34,378 nucleotides of DNA from Pseudomonas sp. GM74 (GCF_000282455.1 NZ_AKJG01000097.1:1-34378); one strand, 5' to 3'; shown: positions 15,848-24,567, counted from the first letter of the stretch. Translations and numbers: made by a program. The notes: generated by a model not told the origin, from the letters alone.

Positions 15848-17575
15848 TTATGCAGTCACGGCCTGGTCCACCAGATGGCCATTCTCGATACGAATGTGCC
15901 GCGGGTGGAAGCGCTTCAGGCTGCTGCGATGGCCGACGCTGACAATGCTCAGCCCCGGCAACTCATCGATCAGCGCCTGGTACAGCGTGGCCTCGTCTTC
16001 TTCGTCCATCGCCGAGGTGGCTTCGTCCATGTATAGCCATTGCGGTGCATAAAGCAGCGCACGGGCGAAGGCCAGCCGCTGCTGCTCCCCCGGAGACAAC
16101 ATGCGCTGCCAGTGGTTGGCTTCGTCGAGACGGGCAATCAGGTGCGGCAAGCGGCAGGTTTCCAGCACCTGCGCATAGCGCTCGTTCGGATAGGTATCGC
16201 CGGGCTGTGGATAACTGAGGACATCACGCAGGGTGCCAATCGGCAAATAGGGTTTTTGCGGCAGGAACAGGTAGCGCGCCGATGGCAGGCGAATACTGCC
16301 GTGGCCGGCCGGCCACAGATGCCCCATCGCCCGCAGCAGGGTCGACTTGCCGCTGCCGGAACGACCGCTGAGCATCACACGCTCGCCCTCCTCCACGGTC
16401 ATGTCGGCGTTGGTCAGCAGGTGACGACCTTCAGCCAGGTCGAGACCGAGGTTGTGCACTTCCAGCGCCGAGCCCGAATTCTGTACGTCGATGGCCGGCG
16501 CACGCTCTTCGTTGTCACGCATGGCCTGGTGGAAGCTCAGCAGACGATCGCAGGTGGCGCGCCAGGAAGCGAGGCTCTGGTACGCACTGATAAACCAGCT
16601 GAAGCTTTCCTGCACATTGCCGAACGCCGAGCTGATCTGCATCAGTTCGCCCAGTTCGATCTTGCCGGAAAGGTAACGCGGGGCGGCAACCATGAAGGGG
16701 AAGATGATGGCGGCCTGGCTGTAACCGGCGGTGAAGAACGTCAGGCGCTTGGACACTTTCATGATGTCCCAGAAGTTGTGCCAGACCATCCCGAAGCGGC
16801 CGCTCAACCGACGATTCTCGTTCGGTTCGCCGTTGTACAACGCGATGCTTTCGGCATTCTCGCGAATTCGCACCATCGAGAAACGCAGGTCGGCTTCGAA
16901 GCGTTGTTGCTGGTTGTTCAGGCCGATCAGGCGACGACCGATCAAATGCGTCAACCAGCTGCCGACCACCGCGTAAACCAGCACGCACCAGAACATGTAG
17001 CCGGGAATGGTGATGCCGAAGACTTCGATACTGCCCGACACGCCCCACAAAATGATCGAGAACGACACCAGGCTGACGATATTGCGCAGCAACCCGATAC
17101 CCAGCTCGAGGGTATTGGAGGTGAAGTTGTTGAGGTCTTCGGAAATCCGCTGGTCCGGGTTATCGGTGTAACCGCCCTGCTCCAGCTGGTAGTAATTCTT
17201 GTCGGCGAGCCAGCGTGCAAAGTGCTTTTCGGTGAGCCATGCCCGCCAGCGGATCGTCAGCATCTGCGTCAGGTACAGCCGGTACACCGCGCCGATGATC
17301 GCCACCGCCGCAATCGCGCAGAAGTACAGGATCAATTGCCAGAACGCGGCCTCGTCCTTCTTTTGCAGGGCGTTGTAGAAGTCCTTGTACCAGGTGTTGA
17401 ACCACACCGAGATCCCCACGCTGATCAGCGACAGTGCAATCACCGCTATCAGTAGCGTCCAGGCCTTGACCTTCTCTTCACTGCGCCAGTAAGGCGTGAT
17501 CATCGCCCACACTTTGCGAAAAAACTGCCCGCGCACGGCGTCGTTGACCGCGGAATACTCAGCGTTCTGATTCAT
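15848..17575 (-). CDS. ABC transporter, fused permease and ATPase (YddA/SbmA type)
   Basis: This inner-membrane half-transporter carries its own ATPase, in the ABC_membrane_2 family with E. coli YddA and mycobacterial Rv1819c. The 575-residue protein has about six helices in residues 1-330. An ATPase follows with Walker A GRSGSGKST, signature LSPGEQQRLAFARAL, Walker B WLYMDEATSAMD and switch GHRSS. Related proteins move vitamin B12, peptides or long acyl molecules, so the substrate is open. The start is the ATG at 17573-17575. It lies 97 bases after roxR and has its own likely promoter over a perfect dyad (17610-17629), so it need not depend on the roxSR promoter. Confidence 0.88.
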   Translation of the reverse strand: MNQNAEYSAVNDAVRGQFFRKVWAMITPYWRSEEKVKAWTLLIAVIALSLISVGISVWFNTWYKDFYNALQKKDEAAFWQLILYFCAIAAVAIIGAVYRLYLTQMLTIRWRAWLTEKHFARWLADKNYYQLEQGGYTDNPDQRISEDLNNFTSNTLELGIGLLRNIVSLVSFSIILWGVSGSIEVFGITIPGYMFWCVLVYAVVGSWLTHLIGRRLIGLNNQQQRFEADLRFSMVRIRENAESIALYNGEPNENRRLSGRFGMVWHNFWDIMKVSKRLTFFTAGYSQAAIIFPFMVAAPRYLSGKIELGELMQISSAFGNVQESFSWFISAYQSLASWRATCDRLLSFHQAMRDNEERAPAIDVQNSGSALEVHNLGLDLAEGRHLLTNADMTVEEGERVMLSGRSGSGKSTLLRAMGHLWPAGHGSIRLPSARYLFLPQKPYLPIGTLRDVLSYPQPGDTYPNERYAQVLETCRLPHLIARLDEANHWQRMLSPGEQQRLAFARALLYAPQWLYMDEATSAMDEEDEATLYQALIDELPGLSIVSVGHRSSLKRFHPRHIRIENGHLVDQAVTA

Positions 17576-17609
17576 GGAAAAGGCTCGATAGAGAAAAGTA
17601 CGCACACGA

Positions 17610-17629
17610 ACCGATCATAGATGATCGGT
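17610..17629. promoter_or_regulatory. 20-bp dyad overlapping the ABC exporter promoter
   Basis: ACCGATCAT and ATGATCGGT are perfect nine-base arms separated by two bases, centred about 45 bases before the ABC gene start. They overlap the -10 (TATGAT, 17614-17619). This looks like a repressor operator; a hairpin role is also possible. The regulator is unknown. Confidence 0.5.
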
Positions 17630-17641
17630 CCGGTTTGTCGC
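17614..17641 (-). promoter_or_regulatory. Candidate promoter of the ABC exporter gene
   Basis: GCGACA (17636-17641) and TATGAT (17614-17619) on the minus strand are 16 bases apart, in the roxR-to-ABC gap, with an implied leader of about 32 bases. Confidence 0.4.
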
Positions 17642-17672
17642 GAGATACGGCCCGCATTCGTTCAGCGCAGGT

Positions 17673-18233
17673 TCAGCGGCGAACGGGACGCTTCTGCAGT
17701 TTGCGCTGCAGGGTGCGGCGGTGCATGCCCAGGGCACGGGCCGTGGCGGAGATGTTGCCTTCGTGTTCGGTCAGCACGCGCTGGATGTGCTCCCACTGCA
17801 GGCGGTCCACGGACATCGGGTTTTCCGGCACCAGGCTGTCGAGGTCGGCGTGCTCGGACAGCAGCGCCGCCAGCACGTCGTCGGCATCCGCCGGTTTGCA
17901 CAGGTAGTTGCAGGCACCGCGCTTGATCGCCTCGACGGCGGTGGCAATGCTCGAATAACCGGTGAGGATCACCACGCGCATTTCCGGGTCCATTTCCAGC
18001 AGCTTGGGCAGCAGCACCAGGCCGGAATCGCCGTCCATTTTCAGGTCCAGGGCGGCGTAATCCGGCAGATCGGCCTTGGCCAGTTCCAGGCCTTCTTCGG
18101 CGGAACCGGCAGTACTGACGCGAAAACCGCGGCGGGCCATGGCGCGGGCCATGACGCGGGTGAATGTGGCGTCGTCATCGACCAGCAACAAATGCGGCAG
18201 TTCTTCGCCTTCGACTTGGATCTCTTCACTCAT
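17673..18233 (-). CDS. roxR: Redox response regulator RoxR (RegA/PrrA family)
   Basis: RoxR is the DNA-binding partner of RoxS; family members control respiratory oxidases, cyanide tolerance and redox balance. The 186-residue product has a receiver domain with acidic pocket DDD (19-21), phosphoacceptor Asp63 (AALDLKMDGDSG, the same number as in RegA), the LTGYSS switch and Lys in CKPADADDV. The C-terminal Fis-type helix-turn-helix reads NISATARALGMHRRTLQRKL. The start is the ATG at 18231-18233, preceded by GGAG and overlapping the end of roxS by eight bases, which implies coupled translation. Confidence 0.95.
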   Translation of the reverse strand: MSEEIQVEGEELPHLLLVDDDATFTRVMARAMARRGFRVSTAGSAEEGLELAKADLPDYAALDLKMDGDSGLVLLPKLLEMDPEMRVVILTGYSSIATAVEAIKRGACNYLCKPADADDVLAALLSEHADLDSLVPENPMSVDRLQWEHIQRVLTEHEGNISATARALGMHRRTLQRKLQKRPVRR

Positions 18234-19488
18234 GTTCGTCTCCTCGGGCGACACGGGGAAGGCGCAGCTCGGTGAGCGTGCCGCCTTCCTCATGACTGTA
18301 GAGTTTCACTGAGCCGCCGGCGCGTGTCACGCTGGCCTTGCTCAAAAACAGGCCCAGGCCGAAACCTTTGCCCTTGGTGGTAAAAAACGGTTTGCCGATT
18401 TGCTCGGCGATGGCCAGCGGCACACCGGCACCATGGTCGCGAATGCTGATGGTGAGGTTTTCCCAATCCCAGTCCAGCGTCACTTGCAGCCCTTCGGGGC
18501 AGGCATCGGCAGCGTTGTTCAACAGATTCAGCAAAGCCTGGGTCAGGTCCGGTGGCGGTGCCATGCGGGGGACCGGGCCCTGGCCAAGGCGCTGGAAGCG
18601 ATAGCTGGCTTCCGGGCGCATCAGGTGCCAGCGATTGAGGGCTTCATCGAGCCAATCGGTGACGTCCTGCATTTCCACCGCCAACCGGCGATTGGCCTCG
18701 GCGGCGCGCACCAGTTGCTGCAAGGTTTGCTTGCACAGCTTGACCTGATCCTGCAGCACGCTCAGGTCGTCCTGCAACATCGGGTCATGGTGGTCCTGAC
18801 GCATTTCCTTGAGCAGCACACTCATGGTCGCCAGCGGCGTGCCCAGTTCATGGGCCGCACCGGCGGCCTGGGTGGCGACGGCCAGCAGTTGCTGATCGCG
18901 CAGGCCTTCTTCGCGACGAATGGCGCGCAACTCTTCCTGGCGACGCAGCTCTTCGGCCATGCGCGCGGCGAAAAACGTAATCACCGCAGCCGCGAGGGCA
19001 AAGCTCAACCACATTCCGTACACCTGCAGGTTTTCCCGAGCGATCGGAAAGGTTTGCAGCGGGTAGAACTGTGCCAGCAACAGCGTGTACATCGTCAGCG
19101 CGATACCCGACAGGATCACCGAATAACGCCATGGCAACGTCACGGCGGCAATCGTCAGCGGCACCAGGTAATAGGAGACGAAGGGGTTGGTCGAGCCACC
19201 GGAGAAATACAGCAGGGCGCTGTGGATAAACAGGTCGCAGGCCAGTTGCACGGCGTATTCGAGCTCGGTCACCGGCCACGAGGTGCGCAGGCGAATCGCC
19301 GTGAACACGCACAGCAGCATTGAGCATGCGAGTGTCGCTGCCAGCTGAAACCAGGGCAGCGGCAGCAACTCGAGCCAGTAGGCCAGGCCAACGGAACCGG
19401 CCTGGGCGGCCAGCACCAACGTGCGGATGAACGTCAGCCGCCAGAGGTTCTGGCGAGTCGCGGAAGTGATTTGAACGGGGGCGAGCAT
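18226..19488 (-). CDS. roxS: Redox sensor histidine kinase RoxS (RegB/PrrB family)
   Basis: RoxS is a membrane kinase that senses the respiratory redox state and phosphorylates RoxR. The 420-residue protein has six helices in residues 20-180. The quinone-binding heptad GGSTNPF (97-103) of RegB is present, as is the H-box AAHELGTPLAT with His213. The ATPase motifs are LLNNAADACPEG, DHGAGVP and GFGLGLFLS. Cys252 lies 39 residues after the histidine, close to the spacing of the redox-active Cys265 of RegB (40). The start is the ATG at 19486-19488, with AGGAGA upstream. Confidence 0.95.
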   Translation of the reverse strand: MLAPVQITSATRQNLWRLTFIRTLVLAAQAGSVGLAYWLELLPLPWFQLAATLACSMLLCVFTAIRLRTSWPVTELEYAVQLACDLFIHSALLYFSGGSTNPFVSYYLVPLTIAAVTLPWRYSVILSGIALTMYTLLLAQFYPLQTFPIARENLQVYGMWLSFALAAAVITFFAARMAEELRRQEELRAIRREEGLRDQQLLAVATQAAGAAHELGTPLATMSVLLKEMRQDHHDPMLQDDLSVLQDQVKLCKQTLQQLVRAAEANRRLAVEMQDVTDWLDEALNRWHLMRPEASYRFQRLGQGPVPRMAPPPDLTQALLNLLNNAADACPEGLQVTLDWDWENLTISIRDHGAGVPLAIAEQIGKPFFTTKGKGFGLGLFLSKASVTRAGGSVKLYSHEEGGTLTELRLPRVARGDEHE

Positions 19489-19525
19489 GAGCTCTCCTGA
19501 TGAGCGCTCCAGGCGGATCGCAGGG

Positions 19526-19556
19526 AGTATAACCAAGCGCGGGGGCTGACAGGCAA
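19526..19556 (-). promoter_or_regulatory. Candidate promoter of roxSR
   Basis: A strong -10 TATACT (19526-19531, minus strand) lies 38 bases before the roxS start. TTGCCT (19551-19556) is the nearest -35, but the 19-base spacer is long, so an activator may be needed. Confidence 0.4.
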
Positions 19557-19601
19557 AAGTGCGGCAAACGGCCACAGCCTATTGGCCGGCACACATCCCT
19601 T

Positions 19602-19731
19602 GTAGCAGCTGGCGAAGCCTGCGTTCGGCTGTGAAGCAGTCGTAGAACCTGCGTGCATGATGTCTTTGTATAAACGCGGAGCCTGATTGACGACTGCTTC
19701 GCAGCCGAACGCAGCCTTCGGCAGCTGCTAC
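19602..19731. repeat. Inverted repeat, family C
   Basis: Long imperfect inverted arms, 19602-19643 (starts GTAGCAGCTGGCGAAGCC) and 19691-19731 (ends CGGCAGCTGCTAC), enclose about 47 bases. This is a third REP-like family, distinct from families A and B, and is also present at 34247-34378. Confidence 0.75.
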
Positions 19732-19850
19732 GGGGAATCGCGTCGATCTGTATAGAAGTTGTAACTGTGCGAACCGGAGCATAAAAGCTAGAGTCTGATG
19801 GTTTCACGCAGGCCCGGATCATACCCCTGCGCACCTTTCAAGGAGCCTTC

Positions 19851-20567
19851 ATGTACACATTCCGCCGCAGCGCCGCCCTCCTCGCCCTGAGTGTTGGCAT
19901 CGTCGCCAGCCTCCCGGCCCTGGCCGCCGACGAGCTTCATTACAACCAGATTTCCCTGCGCGCCGAAGTCAGTCAGGAAGTGGCCCGCGACCTGATGATC
20001 GTGACCCTCTACACCGAAGAACAGAACACCGACCCGGCCAAACTCGCCGCCGACGTCAGCTCCACCATGAACAAGGCGCTGGCCAGGGCCAAGCAAGTCA
20101 AGGACATCACCCTGCGCCAGGGCAGCCGTAACAGCTACCCGATCTACGACACCAAGGGCCAGAAAATCACCGGCTGGCGCGAGCGCGCCGAATTGCGCCT
20201 GGAAAGCTCGGACTTCGCCGCACTGTCGAAACTGACCGGCGAACTGCTCACCGACCTGAAAATGGGCGGCATGGACTTCGCCATCGCCACCCCGACCCGC
20301 AAGGCCAGCGAAGACGCCCTGCTCAAGGATGCCGTGACCGCCTTCAAGGCCCGCGCCCAACTGACCACCGACGCCCTCGGCGGCAAAAGCTACAAAATCG
20401 TCAACCTGAACCTCAACAGCAACGGTTATCCACAACCTTACCTGCGCGCACCAATGATGATGAAAGCCGCCGCCATGGACAGCGCACCGGTGACGCCGGA
20501 TGTCGAGGCCGGCACCAGCCAGGTCAGCATGACCGCCGATGGTTCGATTGAAGTGCTGATGCCTTGA
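19851..20567 (+). CDS. SIMPL-domain (DUF541) periplasmic protein
   Basis: This 238-residue exported protein has a Sec signal peptide ending in LPALA before Ala26. The mature part is one SIMPL (DUF541) domain: alternating strands such as DLMIVTLYTEEQNTD, an ITGWRERAELRLES segment and a C-terminal TADGSIEVL strand. The family is periplasmic or membrane-associated with no settled biochemical role; E. coli YggE is linked to oxidative stress. The start ATG at 19851 follows AAGGAG. It is monocistronic: a strong intrinsic terminator follows 20 bases after the stop. As I recall, PA4495 occupies this place in P. aeruginosa. Confidence 0.88.
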   Translation: MYTFRRSAALLALSVGIVASLPALAADELHYNQISLRAEVSQEVARDLMIVTLYTEEQNTDPAKLAADVSSTMNKALARAKQVKDITLRQGSRNSYPIYDTKGQKITGWRERAELRLESSDFAALSKLTGELLTDLKMGGMDFAIATPTRKASEDALLKDAVTAFKARAQLTTDALGGKSYKIVNLNLNSNGYPQPYLRAPMMMKAAAMDSAPVTPDVEAGTSQVSMTADGSIEVLMP

Positions 20568-20587
20568 ATCGATAGCCCGTAAACAAG

Positions 20588-20621
20588 AACGGCGATCATA
20601 AAAATGATCGCCGTTTTTTTT
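20588..20621 (+). terminator. Intrinsic terminator of the SIMPL gene
   Basis: A perfect 12-base-pair stem (AACGGCGATCAT with ATGATCGCCGTT) and an AAAA loop are followed by an eight-base T run (20614-20621). This is the clearest intrinsic terminator in the window and separates this gene from the dpp cluster. Confidence 0.93.
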
Positions 20622-20799
20622 GGCAGTTTTCAGGCATGAGCTATAACTGGATAGGTCCACCCGAGAAAAGCCGTCGATTGGCCACTATCGGTGCAACAAT
20701 AACCACTCTTATTCACGCCATGCCCACCCCACAATCCGGGGTATGAATAGGTAACACCGCCGCCCCACGGGGGAGCAACCCGAGTCAGGCGCGCACTGT

Positions 20800-20872
20800 A
20801 AAAGTGCGTCACTTGCACCGTAAAAATGCCGCGAAAACGGTCAAATGCGTCAGCAATTATACAAATGCGACA
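20800..20872. repeat. Four phased direct repeats upstream of dppA1
   Basis: AAAGTGCGTCA, AAAATGCCGCG, CAAATGCGTCA and CAAATGCGACA recur with their TGC cores at 20805, 20827, 20846 and 20866, that is 22, 19 and 20 bases apart. About two helical turns per step puts them on one face of the DNA, as expected for a regulator binding array. The protein is not known. Confidence 0.5.
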
Positions 20873-20920
20873 TTAAGGTACGTTCGTGCCACCGTTTAAG
20901 GCTTGTAGTCACTCTGGATC

Positions 20921-20949
20921 TTGCATTGGGTATGGCCCCTGCATAAGTA
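20921..20949 (+). promoter_or_regulatory. Weak promoter candidate for dppA1
   Basis: TTGCAT (20921-20926) and TAAGTA (20944-20949) are 17 bases apart and lie downstream of the direct-repeat array. The -10 is poor, which would suit an activator-dependent promoter. Confidence 0.3.
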
Positions 20950-21014
20950 TCCGCAGGCACGACTCACGAGGTCGTCCTCTAATTCCAAAAATGACAACAA
21001 ATCATGAGGCCACC

Positions 21015-22640
21015 ATGCTTAAACACGCGGTCATTCCGTTTTTAGTCGGCGCCAGCCTGTTGGCTAGTGCACCGTTCGCTCAAGCTGCGACTAACCTGGT
21101 GTTCTGCTCCGAAGGGAGCCCGGCCGGTTTCGATCCAGGTCAATACACCACCGGAACCGACTTCGACGCCTCTGCAGAAACCATGTTCAACCGCCTCACC
21201 CAGTTCGAGCGCGGCGGCACCGCTGTCATTCCAGGTCTGGCGACCAGCTGGGACGTCTCCGATGACGGCCTGACCTACACCTTCCATCTGCGTGAAGGTG
21301 TGAAGTTCCACACTACCCCGTACTTCAAGCCGACTCGTGAGTTCAACGCCGACGACGTGCTGTTCACCTTTAATCGCATGATTAACAAGGATGACCCGTT
21401 CCGCAAAGCGTACCCGACCGAATTCCCGTACTTCACCGACATGGGGATGGATACCAACATCACCAAGATCGATAAAGTCGACGACAAGACTGTCAAGTTC
21501 ACCCTCAAGGACGTTGATGCCGCGTTCATCCAGAACATGGCCATGAGCTTCGCCTCGATCCAGTCCGCCGAGTACGCTGCCCAGCTGCTCAAGGAAGGCA
21601 AGGCCGCCGACATCAACCAGAAGCCGGTCGGCACTGGCCCGTTCGTGTTCAAGAGCTACCAGAAAGACTCCAACATCCGCTACACCGGGAACAAGGACTA
21701 CTGGAAGCCTGACGACGTGAAGATCGACAACCTGATCTTCGCCATCACCACCGACCCGTCGGTACGTATCCAGAAGCTGAAGAAGAACGAGTGCCAGGTC
21801 ACCCTGTTCCCTCGTCCGGCCGACCTGAAGGCTCTGCGCGAAGACAAGACCCTGAAGCTGCCTGACCAGGCTGGTTTCAACCTCGGTTACATCGCCTACA
21901 ACGTGATGCCCAAGGTCAAGGGACAAACCGATGCGAACCCGTTGGCTGACCTGAAGGTACGCCAGGCAATGGACATGGCGGTCAACAAGCAACAGATCAT
22001 CGACTCCGTGTACCAGGGTGCTGGCCAACTGGCCGTCAACGCCATGCCTCCGACCCAGTGGTCCTACGACACCACCATCAAGGATGCGCCGTACAACCCT
22101 GAGAAAGCCAAAGAGCTGCTCAAGGAAGCTGGCGTCAAAGATGGCACCGAAATCGTTCTCTGGGCGATGCCGGTACAGCGTCCATACAACCCGAACGCCA
22201 AGCTGATGGCAGAAATGCTGCAGTCCGACTGGTCCAAGATCGGCCTCAAGGTCAAGATCCAGAGCTACGAGTGGGGCGAGTACATCAAGCGCTCCAAAGG
22301 TGGCGAAAACCAGGCGATGCTGATTGGCTGGAGCGGTGACAATGGTGATCCGGACAACTGGCTGAACGTGCTGTTCGGCTGCGACTCGCTGGAAGGCAAC
22401 AACTTCTCCAAATGGTGCGACAAGAAGTTTGACGACATCGTCAAGCAAGCCAAGCGCACTTCGGACCAAGGCAAACGCACCGAGCTGTACAAACAGGCGC
22501 AACATGTCCTCAAGGATGCTGTGCCTATGACACCTATCGCTCACTCGACGGTGTTCCAACCCATGCGCGCCAACGTGCAGGACTTCAAGATCAGCCCATT
22601 TGGCTTGAACTCCTTCTACGGCGTCAGCGTCAGCAAATAA
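21015..22640 (+). CDS. dppA: Dipeptide-binding periplasmic protein, first copy
   Basis: This is a periplasmic receptor of the SBP_bac_5 family that captures di- or tripeptides for DppBCDF. The 541-residue precursor has a Sec signal ending AQA before ATNLVFCSEGSP. Family landmarks are GFDPGQYTTGTDFDA, the WDVSDDGLTYTFHLREGVKF signature, KPVGTGPFVFKSY and GWSGDNGDPDNW, whose Asp binds the peptide amino terminus in E. coli DppA. The start is the ATG at 21015, with GAGG upstream; the frame runs further upstream without a ribosome site. It is very similar to the next gene, so a tandem duplication is likely. Confidence 0.93.
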   Translation: MLKHAVIPFLVGASLLASAPFAQAATNLVFCSEGSPAGFDPGQYTTGTDFDASAETMFNRLTQFERGGTAVIPGLATSWDVSDDGLTYTFHLREGVKFHTTPYFKPTREFNADDVLFTFNRMINKDDPFRKAYPTEFPYFTDMGMDTNITKIDKVDDKTVKFTLKDVDAAFIQNMAMSFASIQSAEYAAQLLKEGKAADINQKPVGTGPFVFKSYQKDSNIRYTGNKDYWKPDDVKIDNLIFAITTDPSVRIQKLKKNECQVTLFPRPADLKALREDKTLKLPDQAGFNLGYIAYNVMPKVKGQTDANPLADLKVRQAMDMAVNKQQIIDSVYQGAGQLAVNAMPPTQWSYDTTIKDAPYNPEKAKELLKEAGVKDGTEIVLWAMPVQRPYNPNAKLMAEMLQSDWSKIGLKVKIQSYEWGEYIKRSKGGENQAMLIGWSGDNGDPDNWLNVLFGCDSLEGNNFSKWCDKKFDDIVKQAKRTSDQGKRTELYKQAQHVLKDAVPMTPIAHSTVFQPMRANVQDFKISPFGLNSFYGVSVSK

Positions 22641-22645
22641 GGTTT

Positions 22646-22680
22646 AGCAACGGCGACGTTCCTGACGTCGCCGTTGCTTT
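22646..22680 (+). terminator. Hairpin terminator after the first dppA
   Basis: A perfect 14-base-pair stem (22646-22659 with 22665-22678) has a five-base TCCTG loop, followed by TTAT. The stem is strong and the U tract short, so partial read-through to the second dppA is possible. Confidence 0.7.
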
Positions 22681-22943
22681 ATCTACCGAGAAAGCAGGAA
22701 TTCGCCTACATCCTAATCCGCAGCTGACTACAGCATCGGGCGAGGACGCGTTGCCATTTCCTACGAGTCTTTAGGACTCTACTCATTTACTGCCGGACCC
22801 GTGGCTCATACCGTCGGGATCCGACCAGTGCATGCGTGGGTCATCGGTTACTGCTGCGTGCGTGGCTTGAAATCAGTGATGCCTCTACGTCCGCGGACGG
22901 GACGGCGGCTCATTGACAACACTTTGAGAAAAGAGGGAGCGTT
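22681..22943 (+). other. Leader region of the second dppA
   Basis: No gene is seen. The region contains a small GAGTC-TTTAG-GACTC hairpin near 22764-22780, a CGTCCGCGGACG palindrome near 22889 and a TGACAACA stretch also found before the first dppA. I found no convincing promoter. Confidence 0.4.
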
Positions 22944-24545
22944 ATGCGCCATAACTTGGTTTTATCCGCATTGCTGGGCACCGGCCTGTTGGCCGCCACT
23001 ACCATCACCCAGGCCGCCAACAACAGCCTGGTGTTCTGCTCCGAGGGCAGCCCCGCCGGTTTCGACACGGCACAGTACACCACTGCGACCGACAACGACG
23101 CCGCCGAACCGCTGTACAACCGGTTGGCAGAGTTTGAAAAAGGCGCGACCAACGTCGTACCGGGCCTGGCCACGAGCTGGGATATCTCCGAGGACGGCCT
23201 CAAATACACGTTTCACCTGCGCGAAGGGGTGAAGTTTCATACCACCAAATACTTCACGCCGACCCGAGACTTCAACGCCGATGACGTGCTGTTCACGTTC
23301 AATCGCATGCTCGATCCGCAACAACCCTTCCGTAAGGCTTATCCGACAGAGTTTCCGTACTTCAACGGCATGAGCCTGAACAAGAACATCGCCAAGGTCG
23401 AAAAGACCGGGCCGCTGACCGTGGTCTTTACGCTCAATAGCGTGGACGCCGCGTTCATCCAGAACATCGCCATGAGCTTCGCCGCCATCCTGTCGGCCGA
23501 ATACGCCGACAAGCTGCTGGCCGAAGGCAAGCCTAGCGACATCAACCAGAAGCCGATCGGCACAGGGCCGTTCGTATTCAAGAGCTACCAGAAAGACTCG
23601 AACATCCGCTACACCGGCAACCAGCATTACTGGGACCCGAGCCGGGTCAAGCTCGACAACCTGATTTTCGCCATCAACACCGACGCCTCGGTGCGCGTGC
23701 AGAAACTCAAGGCCGGTGAGTGCCAGATCACCCTGCACCCGCGCCCGGCCGATGTGACCGCACTGAAGAACGACCCGGCCCTGCAACTGATCGAGAAGCC
23801 TGGGTTCAACCTCGGCTACATCGCCTACAACGTGCGCCACAAACCGTTCGACCAGCTCGAAGTGCGCCAGGCGCTGGACATGGCGGTGAACAAGCAAGGC
23901 ATTCTCAATGCCGTCTACCAGGGCGCGGGGCAACTGGCGGTCAACGCCATGCCGCCGACTCAATGGTCCTACGACGACACGATCAAGGACACCGCCTACA
24001 ACCCGGAAAAAGCCAAGGAGCTGCTCAAGGCTGCCGGCGTCAAGGAAGGCACCGAAATCACCCTCTGGGCCATGCCGGTCCAGCGTCCGTACAACCCCAA
24101 TGCCAAGTTGATGGCCGAGATGCTCCAGGCTGACTGGGCGAAGATCGGCCTCAAGGTCAAGATCGTCAGCTATGAGTGGGGCGAGTACATCAAGCGCACC
24201 AAGAATGGCGAGCACGACATCAGCCTGATCGGCTGGACCGGTGACAACGGTGATCCGGACAACTGGCTGGGCACGCTCTACAGTTGCGACGCCATTGGTG
24301 GCAACAACTACTCGATGTGGTGTGATCCGGCTTACGACAAGCTGATCAAGCAGGCCAAGGTCGTCACCGACCGCGACCAGCGCACCCTGCTCTACAAACA
24401 GGCGCAGCAGTACCTCAAGCAGCAGGTGCCGATCACGCCGGTCGCCCACTCAACGGTCAACCAGCCGCTGAGCGCCAAAATCGAAGGGTTCAAAGTGAGC
24501 CCGTTCGGTCGCAATGTTTTCTCGGGTGTCAGCATAGAAAAATAA
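22944..24545 (+). CDS. dppA: Dipeptide-binding periplasmic protein, second copy
   Basis: This is a 533-residue SBP_bac_5 receptor precursor with a signal peptide ending TQA before ANNSLVFCSEGSP. It is colinear with the gene upstream over almost its whole length; both keep YTFHLREGVKFHTT, GTGPFVFKSYQKDSNIRYTG, AGQLAVNAMPPTQWSY and GDNGDPDNW. Differences cluster in short surface stretches, for example a missing segment after IAYNV, which may tune peptide preference. GGGAG precedes the ATG at 22944. A hairpin 23 bases after the stop separates it from the porin gene. Confidence 0.93.
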   Translation: MRHNLVLSALLGTGLLAATTITQAANNSLVFCSEGSPAGFDTAQYTTATDNDAAEPLYNRLAEFEKGATNVVPGLATSWDISEDGLKYTFHLREGVKFHTTKYFTPTRDFNADDVLFTFNRMLDPQQPFRKAYPTEFPYFNGMSLNKNIAKVEKTGPLTVVFTLNSVDAAFIQNIAMSFAAILSAEYADKLLAEGKPSDINQKPIGTGPFVFKSYQKDSNIRYTGNQHYWDPSRVKLDNLIFAINTDASVRVQKLKAGECQITLHPRPADVTALKNDPALQLIEKPGFNLGYIAYNVRHKPFDQLEVRQALDMAVNKQGILNAVYQGAGQLAVNAMPPTQWSYDDTIKDTAYNPEKAKELLKAAGVKEGTEITLWAMPVQRPYNPNAKLMAEMLQADWAKIGLKVKIVSYEWGEYIKRTKNGEHDISLIGWTGDNGDPDNWLGTLYSCDAIGGNNYSMWCDPAYDKLIKQAKVVTDRDQRTLLYKQAQQYLKQQVPITPVAHSTVNQPLSAKIEGFKVSPFGRNVFSGVSIEK

Positions 24546-24567
24546 CCGATTAGCCAGAAATGCCGGG

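Larger units (their letters stand above)
19489..19850. other. Divergent region between roxS and the SIMPL gene
   Basis: These 362 bases contain the roxS promoter region, a family C inverted repeat (19602-19731) and the leader of the SIMPL gene. There TTGTAA (19759-19764) and TAAAAG (19782-19787), 17 bases apart, form a weak promoter candidate. No gene is seen. Confidence 0.6.
20622..21014 (+). other. Regulatory region upstream of dppA1
   Basis: These 393 bases contain no convincing gene. They hold four helically spaced direct repeats (20800-20872), a weak promoter candidate (20921-20949) and a small stem, ACGAC with GTCGT, at about 20958-20975. A CA-rich leader (AATGACAACAAATCATGAGG) at the ribosome site could bind Hfq/Crc. 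Confidence 0.55.

Noticed and set aside
20630..20818. 62-codon minus-strand frame upstream of dppA1
   Set aside because: No signal, domain or ribosome site; it lies in a regulatory gap.
22801..23232. 143-codon plus-strand frame over the dppA2 start
   Set aside because: Out of frame with dppA2 and Pro/Arg-rich after the true start; a shadow frame.
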